Of a stretch of 64,000 nucleotides of DNA, positions 11,340 through 21,733 are shown one piece after another (positions within the stretch are counted from its first letter, which is position 1; each line of letters starts with the position of its first letter). The notes beneath the pieces were generated by a model that saw nothing but the letters and a program-made list of their open reading frames with translations, did not search any database and was not told where the DNA came from. Source of the stretch: Fagopyrum homotropicum (Eukaryota; Streptophyta; Magnoliopsida; Caryophyllales; Polygonaceae); NCBI GenBank assembly GCA_033239125.1, contig BSWB01000001.1, positions 2,988,501-3,052,500 of the forward strand, in the 5' to 3' direction. A program made the translations under genes and the position numbers.

Positions 11340-12457
11340 GCCAAATTCATACCTTCTTTATTTCCAACCCCAACCAGAAGCTCTCTACATTTCTCCAGTC
11401 TCCCTTCAACTTTGGAAAACCCTCCGCCATTTTCTCAACAAAAAACTCCTGTCACAGCGAAGGGACGGTGGCGATAAGCGGCGGTAGTCGTTGTAACTGT
11501 GGCGTCGGAGGCGGAGCTTTGCGGTGTAAGCTACCTGCGACTGTAAGAACCTTTGGTACATGCTTTGTATTTTCATTTCTTCATACAAAAACGTGCTTTT
11601 GAGAATATAGAGAATTCGCTGGTTTGTTTGGTTTTATTGTTATTGATGCTGTCATTTTTGTTGCTTAGCTCGATGATTGAGAAATTTTAGTCGAAATTTT
11701 GAGTTGTATGAGATTCAAATTCAAACGTCTGTCTGCGTTTGTGTGAGAATGTTGATTCTAAATGACAATTAGGGTCTTTAGGGGCTGGGAACAGGGAGTA
11801 TCTTCTTGATTGATTTGTCCTTTTTCTTTTCTGATTTTCTTTATTCGTTGTTTGAGGGAAATAAAGGAAACTTCTTTTTGAAGAATGAACAGTAAGAACA
11901 CAACACGCCCTTCCTTTCCCTTTGTGCTTTAGCAGATTGTTGGCTGAATGAAACCTATCGAGAAATGGATTTAATTCTCTGTTCGTGCATTCACTTCTAA
12001 TTTTGCATTAAATGTACATTTAATGAAACTGTGTTGGGGAAAGAGTATTCGAATAACCCGCACATCTTTTCTTAGCAAAGCTTTGCAGATATATTATCTT
12101 CAAGATCCAGGTTTCATGTTGAAGTATATAATACATGTCTGTAACAGATTTCAAATTTTGTGATTTTGTTATTGAATTTACTGTGTTCTTATGCTCGTGA
12201 TTATGATATGAAGGTGTGTGTGATTGGTTGAGTTCTTCTAAGCTTTATTTTCTGGTTTCTTACCAGTCTTGTGCGTGAAGCCTGCATCATTGTTATTAAT
12301 AGAAATGGATACGTCATAAATTCTCAGAGTCTTTCTTGCTTAACGTGTTTGTGTAAATAAGTTTAATTCAGCATCTATTATAATGGGCAAATTATGAATG
12401 TTGGCGTTCAACGTAGGATTCTGTAATTTCTTAATCAACAACTGAGCGCGTATTATT
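11340..12457 (+). promoter_or_regulatory. Probable promoter-proximal region and spliced leader of the coiled-coil gene
   Basis: A pyrimidine-rich stretch from about 11340 to 11450 resembles a plant 5' leader. It is followed by GCGGTGTAAGCT near 11520, a possible donor, and then T-rich intron-like sequence up to the start codon. The exact transcription start and acceptor cannot be fixed from sequence. No other gene is seen here. Confidence 0.35.
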
Positions 12458-13796
12458 ATGATGAGACCGAGACCACAAAAGTCCAGAAGTGTTCAAGGAA
12501 AGGGAACAAATTGGATGCTTGTTGCTGGTGGTGCCTTAATAAGTTCTTTATCAATTCACATTGGTTACAAGTTGAAACAGACACTTGAATCAAAACAGCA
12601 AGCTAAAGCTGCCTCGGAAGGTGGTTTGTGCTCTCAATTATCATTGCCCATTTTTGTTTGCACATTGGTTCTCATGATACTTTATGATTCAGGTAATAGA
12701 AATTCTCCTGACTGGAGGCAGCCTGGGATTCCTCACTCACAACCATCTGTTTACACTTATGGGCTAGACGAAGACAATTGCTTCAATTGCAATTCAGGTG
12801 TGAGCACTGAGAATTTAGCCTTTTTGTGAGTTGTGACATAATTACCTAAAATACCTTGTTTCAAGCATTTGGTTGTCATCAAACCTTTATGTTTTATTAA
12901 GAGATCTTCCAGAATTACTTTTAACTATAAGACCGGAAGTTGTGACTGCAATTGAAACTCATTTGTTAGGAGATACTTCAGTTTCTTCTGACAGTAAATA
13001 TTCGAGGCAAACTAACCATACAGTTATATATTTTGGAAAAGTGCACTTTTATTTCTTAAGGGGCAAACCCAGTTTTTTTAGTTTTGTTAATCCTTCAGCT
13101 TGATGTAATCATGTAATTGATTCAGGAGATGACGACATGGTTGAGATAAAGAACCCTCCAAACGGCCACATCTTGAGTGAGCCCGAGCCATCACTCTCTT
13201 TAGTGACAGTTTCTGCCCCAGAATACAACCAGGAAAATGGAAATGTCTGGATTTCGTCCCCTGAACGTATTGAATTGCCACCAAAACGTTTCCATCAATC
13301 CAATTGTTCAGACTCGCCTTGTGCCTCGGATTCTGGTTCAGACGTCTTCAGCAAAAGAGAAGTGATACAAAAGCTCAGACAACAATTAAAGAGAAGAGAC
13401 GACTTGATACTTGAGATGCAGGATCAAATTGCAGAATTACAAAACGCGCTCAACAGCCAGGCGTCTCATTCAAACCATTTGCAGTCCCAGCTGGAAGTTG
13501 TGAATACAGAACTGTTTGATTCCGAAAGAAAAATCCAAAGACTTAGAAAAGCTATTGCTGATCACTGTGTTGGGCATGTAGAATGCAAAGAGAAGAACTC
13601 AACGGAAAATGGATACATTAATGGAAACTGCAACTCGAACATCGAAATGCTGAAGAAGGAAATAGGAGAACTGAAAGATGTGATTGAAGGAAAGGACTTT
13701 CTAGTACAAAACTACAAGGAACAGAAGTCAGAGTTGTCTATCAAGATCAAGGAGCTACAACAGAGACTCGATTCGCAGCTTCCGAATATATTGTAG
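12458..13796 (+). CDS. Plant-conserved coiled-coil protein with an N-terminal membrane segment, three exons
   Basis: Exons are 12458-12620, 12693-12797 and 13126-13796, with GT-AG introns whose phases join correctly. The start MMRPRPQKSRSVQGKGTNWM is basic. It is followed by a hydrophobic segment (about residues 20-36, MLVAGGALISSLSIHIGY), suggesting an N-terminal anchor. A Cys-containing linker (CFNCNSG) follows. The serine-rich NCSDSPCASDSGSDVFSKRE leads into a long heptad-rich coiled coil (REVIQKLRQQLKRRDDLILE onward) to near the C-terminus. I recall similar tropomyosin-like plant proteins of unknown function but cannot name the gene. A possible extra exon at about 12901-12993 gives a stop in the expected phase and was left out. 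Confidence 0.75.
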
Positions 13797-13799
13797 CCG

Positions 13800-14150
13800 A
13801 TTCGCGTCTCATTTTCGGTTTTGATTCTCCTAGGTTTAGTTTTCCACTGATCAACTCCTTCCTAGTTCCTGAATGGAATGAGCCAACAGCTCAATGGTAC
13901 AAAATGCTAAACTTTCTGAAAAAAAGAGAGGATATTTTGATGTTCGTTTGTTCATCAATTGTTTTTTCTTAGCAAGTCTATTTGGAACTGTCGTAGGGTT
14001 TTCTTCTGTTGCCAATTGAAGTTCTTGTAAACTTCAATGGCATTCTGTAAATCAAACTCAAGATGAAAACTATAATCTATTTGAATCTGGTCAGGATCCC
14101 AACTTTTATGTATGTTGCGGATTTCATTCAAAATTTGCGTGTTATTTATT
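13800..14150. other. 3' flank of the coiled-coil gene
   Basis: Probable 3' untranslated sequence and intergenic DNA. No other gene is seen. Confidence 0.45.
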
Positions 14151-14376
14151 AATGCATAACTGACTCGACACGTATTGTGACTTTATGATGTGCATTGCGA
14201 TTGAGTGTCAAACTTTTTGGGACAGAAATCCTGAAAATACAAAGAAAACTTTTTTGGGACAGAAATCCTGAAAATACAAAGAAAACTCAACACCGATGCG
14301 CAGTGCGACTGTGCGTCGGAGTTGCTCATACTAAAATTCATGATGCACAATCATAGTGCGCGTCAGTTATGCATCA
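14150..14376. repeat. Small inverted-repeat element with a tandem duplication inside
   Basis: ATGCATAACTGAC near 14153 is matched by GTCAGTTATGCAT near 14358-14372, with weaker pairing over about 45 bases inward, as in a MITE. Inside, a 37-38 bp unit containing GGGACAGAAATCCTGAAAAT is repeated in tandem at about 14215-14288. Confidence 0.5.
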
Positions 14377-14465
14377 GTAAATCCAACAACATACATTTCA
14401 CAATCGGATTAAATATGCATCAGTAAATCCAACAACATACATTTCACAATCGGATTAAATATTTT
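14374..14465. repeat. 46-bp exact tandem duplication beside the LINE 3' end
   Basis: A unit beginning ATGCATCAGTAAATCCAAC and ending CAATCGGATTAAAT occurs twice back to back, directly before the LINE's T run. Confidence 0.85.
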
Positions 14466-14504
14466 TTTTTTTTTTGACTAAATCAGGTAAGGGATTAGGA
14501 ATGA

Positions 14505-17500
14505 TCAACATCTGGTAGTCGGCCATCCTATAGCATCCTTCCGGATGGTAGCTTCAAGCAGAGCCGGGATCCTCCAGCTGGTTGTCATCTCTTCTGGCTC
14601 CCGGGAGGCCACAACCTGGCCATCATGGCCCAGTTTTGCGAGCTTATCAGCTGCACTATTAATCTCCCTGAAAATGTGGTTAACTTGAACCTGCCTGAAA
14701 CCTGAAAGTAGGATAGAGATATCTGTAATGGTAATGTCCAGTTCCCATGGTGGCATCCAGATTTTGTTAATAGAGTTGATAATTGTAAGGTTGTCTCCTT
14801 CAATATCGATATTGTTAATGCCTAGTAGTTTTGCTTTTGTTAGGCCCATTTTTAACGCATGTGCTTCAGTTTGAAGGACAGACATTTTCCCACACCTTCC
14901 ATAATCCAATGCAATAACAGAGGCGTTATGGTCTCTTAGAATGTATCCAAAGGTGCTTTGGCCATCTTCCCTTTTAGAACCGTCGAAGTTAAGTTTAACT
15001 ACCCCTGGCTTTGGCGCAGACCACTTAATATTCCTTGTTTTCTTTTTGTTGACTATTTTTTTAACTATTTTTTCCTTTGATTTATCCCAGTCCAATAGTT
15101 GAGAGTCAACAATGTGTGAGATGTTCCTAATTTTTTCATTGTTAAAGATAATCTTGTTCCTTATGAACCACACGTTCCACCAAGTGACCAACAGAGAGAT
15201 AATAGAGGGATCAACAAGTTTAGTTCTAATAGCGGACATCACATCCCTAAGTTTCATATTAGTCCAATCTATACTTTGCAAAAAGCTTCTTATTTCCTTA
15301 TTAGGTAAATTATCCATAGTATACGGACATTTGAAGAATATGTGTTTTACACTCTCGTATGGATGTTGACAAAGTACACATGACATAGGGGTGGGAACCT
15401 TTTGTTTTTCCAGGTTCTCTTTGGTGGGAAGGCCGTCCATTGCTAGTTTCCAAGAGAAGTTAAGGACCTTGGGCATCGTGTCTAGACCCCATATCCATGA
15501 AATGTCTTGTTGTCCTGTACTAGCATTCCCTTTATCATTAATGAAGTCAAGACCATCTTTTGTGCGGAACCACCCGTTCTTACTTGGGGCCCAATAGAGT
15601 CTGTCTCTGATATCACTTGTTGGGAGCGGGTGGGCTGCTATGTTGTTGATAATATTTTGGTTATTTAAGCAGTTTTCCAAATTTCTTATCTTCCCGAGGT
15701 CCCACTTTTTCTCCGTAATAAGGGTACTCACAGTATCGTCAATGTTGGCTATTAGTTCCTTGTTTGGAACTAGTTGTTCTAATGGATGATCATCAATCCA
15801 GCGATCTTTCCAAATCCTAATAGTTTCTCCATCTCCGACATTCCATCTGATTCCTTGTTCAAATTCTGGCCATATCCTGAATAGTCGCTTCCATTGCCAA
15901 GACGTGTTGCTACCCAGTTTATATTTCCATAGCTGGTTCCCTTTCAAATATTTCTCCTCAATAATTTTAACCCAGATGTTGTCTGGTTCTGCCATAATTT
16001 TCCATAAGAGTTTCATTTGAAGTGCTTTGTTCATATCTTCAGCTTTTCTAATCCCCACCCCCCCTTTGCTCTTTGGCTTACATATCTTGTCCCAACTTAT
16101 GAGCGGATGGTAGTTTGGTCCTTTGTTCCAGAAAAATTGTCTATTAATTTGGTCTAGTTCTTTGTGTATTGCTGCCGGGAGCATGAAACTCTGCATTATA
16201 TAGTTTGGTTTTGCATTTAAGTTAGCTTTGATAAGTACTGTTCTGCCTTCCTGGGATAAGGAAGAAGCTTTCCATTTGGCTAGCTGTTTTCGAGAACTTT
16301 CAATAACATCTTGGAAGATAGTTTTATTCACTCGCCCGTTGATGATTGGGCAGCCCAGGTATTTTTCCAGACAGTTACTCGGTAGAATACCTGTATTTTG
16401 TTGTATCATTCTTTTTGCTTGGTTATCTAAATTTCCGGATGTTTGGAAGGCCGATTTATGGTAGTTTACTTTTTGGCCAGAGACTTGGCAGTATTTTGTT
16501 AAGATATCTAGCACTTTATTACACGCTTGATTAGTTCCTTTTGCAAAGATAATGATATCATCAGCAAATGCTAAGAAAGGGATGGTGGTTCCGGCTCTAG
16601 TGATTGGGAAGCCAATGTTTTTTTTATCCTCAGTACTGGCTTTTTGGATATTTCTAGCTAATACTTCAGCAACTAAGTTAAACATTAGTGGGGATAACAG
16701 ATCACCCTGTCTAAGGCCTCTAGTTGGATGAATGATTCTAGTCGGTTTGTCGTTGATTAGAATGGAGTAGGAGGCTGTCGAAATGCATTCTTTAATCCAT
16801 CCAATAAATTTTCCTGCAAATCCCAGTTTCTTGAGAATGGCCAGAATGCATGGCCATTCCACTCTATCATATGCTTTTTCCATGTCAAGTTTGAGTGCTA
16901 CATAACCATCTTTTCCTTTCTTTGATTTAAACCCATGAAAAATTTCATGGGCAATAAGGACATTATCATGAATGGATCTATTTTGGGTAAAAGCCCCCTG
17001 GTAAGGGTGAATTAATTTCGGGAGGATTTTCTTAAGTCTGTTTGTTAGGATTTTTGCAATGACTTTATAGATCGTTGAACATAGACTAATAGGTCTGTAG
17101 TGTGATGTTAGTGATGGGTTATCTATCTTTGGGATGAGGGCAATAAAAGTGTGGTTGATTTGTTTGAGGATTTTTCCATTTCTGTAGAAACTCTTAACCG
17201 CTCGGGTGACATCCGGGCCCACAATATGCCAGTATTTTTGAAAGAAACCCGCTGGCAAGCCATCCGGCCCCGGGGATTTCTCACTTCCAATCTCAAAAGT
17301 TGCTGTTTTAATGTCATCGTTTGTAAAGGGTCCCGTCAACATACTATTCTCACTTTCAGTGATTTCGTTTTGTAGCACTTCGAGTTGTTTTTGCAGCTCC
17401 ACTGAGTTAACATTTGAAGCTTTAAATCTAGTTTCGTAGTCCAAAATAAATTCTTTATCAATTTCTTCATCTGAGGTTAGAACCACCCCATCGTTTCTGC

Positions 17501-18713
17501 TAATAACCGTTATGTTTTTATGGTTTCTTCTGCCTGTTGCTTTGCGATGGTGGAATTTTGTGTTTTTATCACCCAGACGGAGGTAATTTGATTTTGCTCG
17601 TTGAGTCCAGTATTTGTGTTGGTAGTTAATGAGGCATTCTCTTTTTTTATTTAGTCTTTTTAGCTTATCTTCTGTCTGCAACGAATAATTTATGGTGCTC
17701 AAGTTTTGTAACGTTTCAATGGCTGATTCCACTTCCCCCACTTGCCTATTGATGTTTCCAAAATTGGCTTTACTCCATGCTTTCAATTTAACTTTCAGTA
17801 GGCTAACTTTTTTTACAAGATTAAACATATCGGTCCCCTGGTACTGTGTTCTCCAGGTTTGTTTGATTAGATTCTCACAGTCTTTCCTTTGTGTCCACAT
17901 CATTTCAAATCGAAAAGGTTTATTCCTAGTAGGTTGTCCTTGATTTTGGAGATTTATTGAAATACGACAATGATCCGAGGTAGTGAAGGCGTGGTTCCAT
18001 GTGAAAATGTTTGGGTAAGCTTGGAAAACATCTTGCTGGGCCATTGCCCTATCAAGTTTCTCAAAGGTATTATCAATACCCTCTCTGCGTTTCCTCCAAG
18101 TAAATTTATTTCCCTTAGTGGTTAGGTCTACAAGATTACATTGCTGGGTAAACTCATATAACCTCTTGGTTCTATTATTATTAGGTTCTGGTCCTCCCTT
18201 CTTATCCGATAACTGGAGCAAGTCATTAAAATCACCAATTACCATGGAAGGCCGGTTACTTATGTTGATATGGTTTATTAGTTGGGTCCAGAAAGCTCCT
18301 TTTTGGTTCTCCTGTGGAGGGGCATAGATGAAAGTAATGTAAATGCTAGTGTTATTCATTAGGTTCTTATGCAAAATTGTTACATACCTTTTCTCTTTCG
18401 TGGTTACTTCAACCTGTTCATTTAGCAATTGATAATTTTTCCAGAGGAGGCATAGCCCTCCCGAGAGGCCATCAGCAGGGACAAAGCAAATATTATCAAA
18501 ACCTGCCCCTTTCCAGCATTTTTCATCCGGTTCAATACTCGTTTTTAATTCTGCTAGCATGATCATCTGGATTCTATCATTTTTGCACGTAATGTTGAGG
18601 TCCGTCCAGAAGTTCTTTCTTTTCATACCTCTGCAATTCCAAAAAGCCACTTTCATCACAATTCTTTTAGATTTTTGGGTGGAGGGCCCTTTGTTATCCC
18701 CAGAGTCTGCCAT
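14505..18713 (-). CDS. LINE ORF2: endonuclease / reverse transcriptase / RNase H polyprotein
   Basis: An uninterrupted frame of 1402 codons. An APE-like endonuclease occupies about residues 18-240 (VAFWNCRGM start, VIGDFNDLLQ). Reverse transcriptase covers about 460-750, with SPGPDGLPAGFF near 483, DMEKAYDRVEW near 616, RQGDLLSPLMFN and FADDIIIFA near 716. A zf-RVT block lies near 1100 (CVLCQHPYESVKHIFFKC). A plant-type RNase H starts near 1244 (LNFDGS), with QTEAHAL, IEGDN and AADKLAKLG downstream. All key acidic residues are present. The protein would nick target DNA and copy the element RNA at the nick. The ATG at 18713 is the first good start before the endonuclease domain. No frameshift or stop breaks it. 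Confidence 0.93.
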   Translation of the reverse strand: MADSGDNKGPSTQKSKRIVMKVAFWNCRGMKRKNFWTDLNITCKNDRIQMIMLAELKTSIEPDEKCWKGAGFDNICFVPADGLSGGLCLLWKNYQLLNEQVEVTTKEKRYVTILHKNLMNNTSIYITFIYAPPQENQKGAFWTQLINHINISNRPSMVIGDFNDLLQLSDKKGGPEPNNNRTKRLYEFTQQCNLVDLTTKGNKFTWRKRREGIDNTFEKLDRAMAQQDVFQAYPNIFTWNHAFTTSDHCRISINLQNQGQPTRNKPFRFEMMWTQRKDCENLIKQTWRTQYQGTDMFNLVKKVSLLKVKLKAWSKANFGNINRQVGEVESAIETLQNLSTINYSLQTEDKLKRLNKKRECLINYQHKYWTQRAKSNYLRLGDKNTKFHHRKATGRRNHKNITVISRNDGVVLTSDEEIDKEFILDYETRFKASNVNSVELQKQLEVLQNEITESENSMLTGPFTNDDIKTATFEIGSEKSPGPDGLPAGFFQKYWHIVGPDVTRAVKSFYRNGKILKQINHTFIALIPKIDNPSLTSHYRPISLCSTIYKVIAKILTNRLKKILPKLIHPYQGAFTQNRSIHDNVLIAHEIFHGFKSKKGKDGYVALKLDMEKAYDRVEWPCILAILKKLGFAGKFIGWIKECISTASYSILINDKPTRIIHPTRGLRQGDLLSPLMFNLVAEVLARNIQKASTEDKKNIGFPITRAGTTIPFLAFADDIIIFAKGTNQACNKVLDILTKYCQVSGQKVNYHKSAFQTSGNLDNQAKRMIQQNTGILPSNCLEKYLGCPIINGRVNKTIFQDVIESSRKQLAKWKASSLSQEGRTVLIKANLNAKPNYIMQSFMLPAAIHKELDQINRQFFWNKGPNYHPLISWDKICKPKSKGGVGIRKAEDMNKALQMKLLWKIMAEPDNIWVKIIEEKYLKGNQLWKYKLGSNTSWQWKRLFRIWPEFEQGIRWNVGDGETIRIWKDRWIDDHPLEQLVPNKELIANIDDTVSTLITEKKWDLGKIRNLENCLNNQNIINNIAAHPLPTSDIRDRLYWAPSKNGWFRTKDGLDFINDKGNASTGQQDISWIWGLDTMPKVLNFSWKLAMDGLPTKENLEKQKVPTPMSCVLCQHPYESVKHIFFKCPYTMDNLPNKEIRSFLQSIDWTNMKLRDVMSAIRTKLVDPSIISLLVTWWNVWFIRNKIIFNNEKIRNISHIVDSQLLDWDKSKEKIVKKIVNKKKTRNIKWSAPKPGVVKLNFDGSKREDGQSTFGYILRDHNASVIALDYGRCGKMSVLQTEAHALKMGLTKAKLLGINNIDIEGDNLTIINSINKIWMPPWELDITITDISILLSGFRQVQVNHIFREINSAADKLAKLGHDGQVVASREPEEMTTSWRIPALLEATIRKDAIGWPTTRC

Positions 18714-19692
18714 TTCTTTTGAGTCTTTTGGTTGGTTAGGTTTAGTTTTTGACAGTTTCCGGAATTAGGGTTTTTTTTGAAGGGATAGTTCCTCGGATGT
18801 GTTGTGACCAATGGGCGACTGTATTTTAGTTCAGCTAAAATCAACGTCTCACTTTTTGGGCTTTCCAAAAGTTTTGGAGTTCGTCTATCACCACGTAAAA
18901 TGGAAAGTTCCTCGCAACTTTGTTTGATTCTAAAATCAAAACTAACGGGATTTGGTTCCTGTCTATCCTCATTTGGGCGCAGGTTAAGATTATCAAATTG
19001 CATTTCTAATAATGTTGCAATTACTTTACTTTTGTGCCTGTATATTCGAATTTTCCGATTCCTAGTGCATGTATACCATAAACCTTCAAAAAAACATTCA
19101 GCAGAAGGGGAGAGAACATAAAAAATACACTTATGAAGAAGTACACCTGAATACATACATCGCAATCTAGAGAAAAAATTAGTTGCCACCCAGATATTCC
19201 AGTTGGCATTCCTGATTTTCACCAACAGCAAGTTTGCAGTACATTTCCTCATTTCCTTCAATTGTTGGGCTTTGTAGTTCAGTTTCCCTGGGGTTCTTAG
19301 TTTAATTTTCAATTGGGGATGTCCGCATCTTAGTTCCCTCATATCATTCTTCGAGTGCCTACACATTGGAAGCAAACAGTAACAAGCTTTCAGGGAGGAT
19401 AGTTTCAAGCCAAAGAAAATCAAGAAAAATAGATAAAAGCATAAAGGATTTAGAATCCATATATTCACATCAGTAACATAAGCAACATCAGTAGAGGTGC
19501 TAAGCCAAGTAGGCGTACATAGATTCCTAGGTGAAATTCTAGTCAGTCCAGTAAATAGACTTGGGCATAAGTGCCTGTTCATAAAGAACTTGATTCCAAA
19601 CATAGCTAGTGAGACTGACTGACTATAGGGAGTCTCGCATGTCCCTAACAAAATGCAGCATTTATTTATCATTATCGGAACCTTAAAACGAG
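18714..19692 (-). other. LINE inter-ORF spacer containing an exon-like segment
   Basis: About 980 bases separate ORF1 and ORF2, long for a plant L1 spacer. A segment at 19223-19358 (minus strand) has an acceptor (TTCCAATGTGTAG) before it and a GTGAAA donor after it. It can be read as KLNYKAQQLKEMRKCTANLL, which looks like a helical protein segment rather than LINE coding sequence. The open frame over 18656-19672 is otherwise low in plausible domains and I do not call it a gene. The rest may be the ORF2 leader. Confidence 0.4.
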
Positions 19693-21282
19693 TTAGGTTC
19701 TAGCTTTCTTGTTCCCCTTCAGCACAGAGGTGGCAGTGTCACTGGTGCCTCCAAACACTTTCCTTTTGCTCGAGGTTGATTTTGACCCTTCAGTTTTGAC
19801 TTCCAACTCTTCCATCTGTCTATGCATCGTGTTGTTGGTATGGAAGGATTGGAAGGAGCCTTCAGAGATCATAATGCCATCATCAATAGGCGCCGGAGTC
19901 TTGTGCAGTAGACTAGCTAGCATATCACCACTTCCTATCAAGTCCAGGTTACCTTCAGTTTCACAGTCGTTGATCATATTCATAGCAAAGATCTCGTCCT
20001 CAGGCTGGGTCATATCATTCTCTTGCTCCAGGAAGGTGGGTTGCTCCTTGACTTTGCCAAACATCTCAATTTTTTCATCATTAGGGGTAAATCCCTCAGT
20101 TGCATCCTCATTGGGATTGGGGTTATTCATTGGTTCCTTGCTTTCGCAAGGGCCCAAAGAACTGCTCTTAGAGCTTTGGGATGAGATATCATTGAAAGAA
20201 ATTGTAATGCCAGTTGACCCTGAGAGATAGGGTTTGACACCACTAACAAACACAGGGGTTCTCTTCTTCTTCCTATGGTTCTTCACCGGTGTCCAGTCGG
20301 CATCCTTCTCATCATTTTTGTCTTTCTGAGTATCTCCAGTTTCCCACTTCTTCCCATTTTTTATTGAAAAATTGGCTTTCCTAGCACTGACCATTCTCAT
20401 GGGGCAGTGTTCAAATCCATGATCCTTCTTAGCACAGAAGCCGCAGCCTTTCGAGAAGTCTTCAAACCAGATCTTGAACAGTTTCGGCTTCCCCTCTTCA
20501 TCCGGAATAGGGACTTCTTTTTCCTTCTGAAAGTTCAGCTCCAAGTCGTAATTGATACAAATCCTGGCATAGTTGACTCCCATCCCTTTCTCAGAGAAGG
20601 GGTCAAGCTTGATGAACTTTCCAACCTTATTTGCTTCAATGATGGTTCTAATGGCTTCCTTGTTGATGTATTCAGGGGGAATCATTGGGATTCTAACCCA
20701 AACATCCACAGCAGTGGTATTTTCAGTGAAAACATTAAAGTTTGGCTTCCAAGGTCTAAGGATAAGGATGTGGCCAAAGATGTGAAAGGGTCTCTTCTCC
20801 CAAATCATGGCTTTGTCATATGGGTTCGAGAAGTTGATTTCCAACCAGTGGTTGAGTTTAGGGATAAATTGGACCTCCCCTTTTATGTTCCTCCACTCAG
20901 AGAGAAGTTTGGTTCTAACCTTATTGAATTCCAGAGGGTTTCCAAAGATTCTACCCATCAAAGATGATTCCCTAATTTTGGTGAAGTCTGACTTAACTTT
21001 AGAAAGCAGCTTGAAGTAGTCTTCTAAGTTGGTGGCATCCTCCATGATCTCCTTACCTTTCTTTGAATTGGGCTTTCCAGATTGCTGTTCTTTCTTGGCT
21101 TCCACTGAACTATCTTTCTCAGATGAGATATACTCATCCTTTTCCTCTTTGGTAAGGTTCTTAGGAATCTCACATACCTTATCCTTGAAGGTTTGGTTTT
21201 TTGCACTCATACTTAGCTTAGTTATAAGACTAGCAATGTAGATGTGTTTAGTTTGTGTTTTTGGTGTGGGAAAGGTGGCCAT
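19693..21282 (-). CDS. LINE ORF1: DUF4283-type RNA-binding protein with CCHC zinc knuckle
   Basis: The plausible start is MATFPTPKTQTKH at 21280-21282; a second ATG, MSAKNQ, is at 21208-21210. A DUF4283-like block follows (LMGRIFGNPLEFNKVRTKLL, WEKRPFHIFGHILILRPWKP, VWVRIPMIPPEYINKEAI). The zinc knuckle CGFCAKKDHGFEHC (CX2CX4HX4C) falls near 20402-20450, and the tail is acidic and basic. This architecture is usual for ORF1 of plant L1 elements, which binds the element RNA. The frame stays open upstream to 22293, but the part before 21282 is rich in Cys, Trp and Leu and reads like untranslated leader. Confidence 0.8.
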   Translation of the reverse strand: MATFPTPKTQTKHIYIASLITKLSMSAKNQTFKDKVCEIPKNLTKEEKDEYISSEKDSSVEAKKEQQSGKPNSKKGKEIMEDATNLEDYFKLLSKVKSDFTKIRESSLMGRIFGNPLEFNKVRTKLLSEWRNIKGEVQFIPKLNHWLEINFSNPYDKAMIWEKRPFHIFGHILILRPWKPNFNVFTENTTAVDVWVRIPMIPPEYINKEAIRTIIEANKVGKFIKLDPFSEKGMGVNYARICINYDLELNFQKEKEVPIPDEEGKPKLFKIWFEDFSKGCGFCAKKDHGFEHCPMRMVSARKANFSIKNGKKWETGDTQKDKNDEKDADWTPVKNHRKKKRTPVFVSGVKPYLSGSTGITISFNDISSQSSKSSSLGPCESKEPMNNPNPNEDATEGFTPNDEKIEMFGKVKEQPTFLEQENDMTQPEDEIFAMNMINDCETEGNLDLIGSGDMLASLLHKTPAPIDDGIMISEGSFQSFHTNNTMHRQMEELEVKTEGSKSTSSKRKVFGGTSDTATSVLKGNKKART

Positions 21283-21733
21283 TTTATAGGGGAGTTTGGG
21301 AGTCAAACAAACCCACCAGTTTGTCCAAGTAGTTTCCACTGGGTTCCATTTGTGCAGGGGTGATAAGTTAGTCATATAAATGTTCCATTCCAACAGGAAT
21401 TCAGTAAAACAGAGTGTAACAGTGAGGCCTAAAATCACATAACAGACGTTATCACCAGTGTGGGGGATCTCATAAAACAGTTTAAAGCAAAAAACACAGA
21501 CAGATTCAGTAAGGTTTCGATTGCACTGGGGTGCTAGTGTTACCAGAGTTATATTCCAATCAGACAGAAGGTCAATAGAACGTAATAAGGCAGAGGAGCA
21601 TAGAAGCATATAGGATATTATGCAATCAAGAAAACAAATCCAACAACAGGTTATTCCAGAGGAGCATTGAAGCACTGGGATCAGATATTGCCACAATGAG
21701 TAAAGGGAACCAAAAAGAAAGGAGAGAAAACAC

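Larger units (their letters stand above)
14462..21733 (-). mobile_element. Nearly complete L1-type LINE
   Basis: On the minus strand the element has an ORF1 with a CCHC knuckle, an ORF2 with endonuclease, reverse transcriptase, zf-RVT and RNase H domains, and a poly(A) end seen as a T run at 14461-14475. The left limit is clear. The right limit (5' end) is set loosely at the end of the exon-like sequence at 21734. Target-site duplications were not found by eye. Intact catalytic motifs in ORF2 suggest a fairly recent insertion. Confidence 0.85.

Noticed and set aside
12873..13103. Possible extra exon of the coiled-coil gene (RDLPELLLTIRPEVVTAIET)
   Set aside because: It has an acceptor-like and a donor-like border, but the phase from exon 2 gives a stop after a few codons. 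Joining exon 2 directly to 13126 keeps the frame.
18656..19672. 338-codon open frame on the minus strand between the LINE ORFs
   Set aside because: It overlaps the start of ORF2 in another frame and has no domain. Its composition is like untranslated DNA, apart from the short exon-like piece discussed separately.
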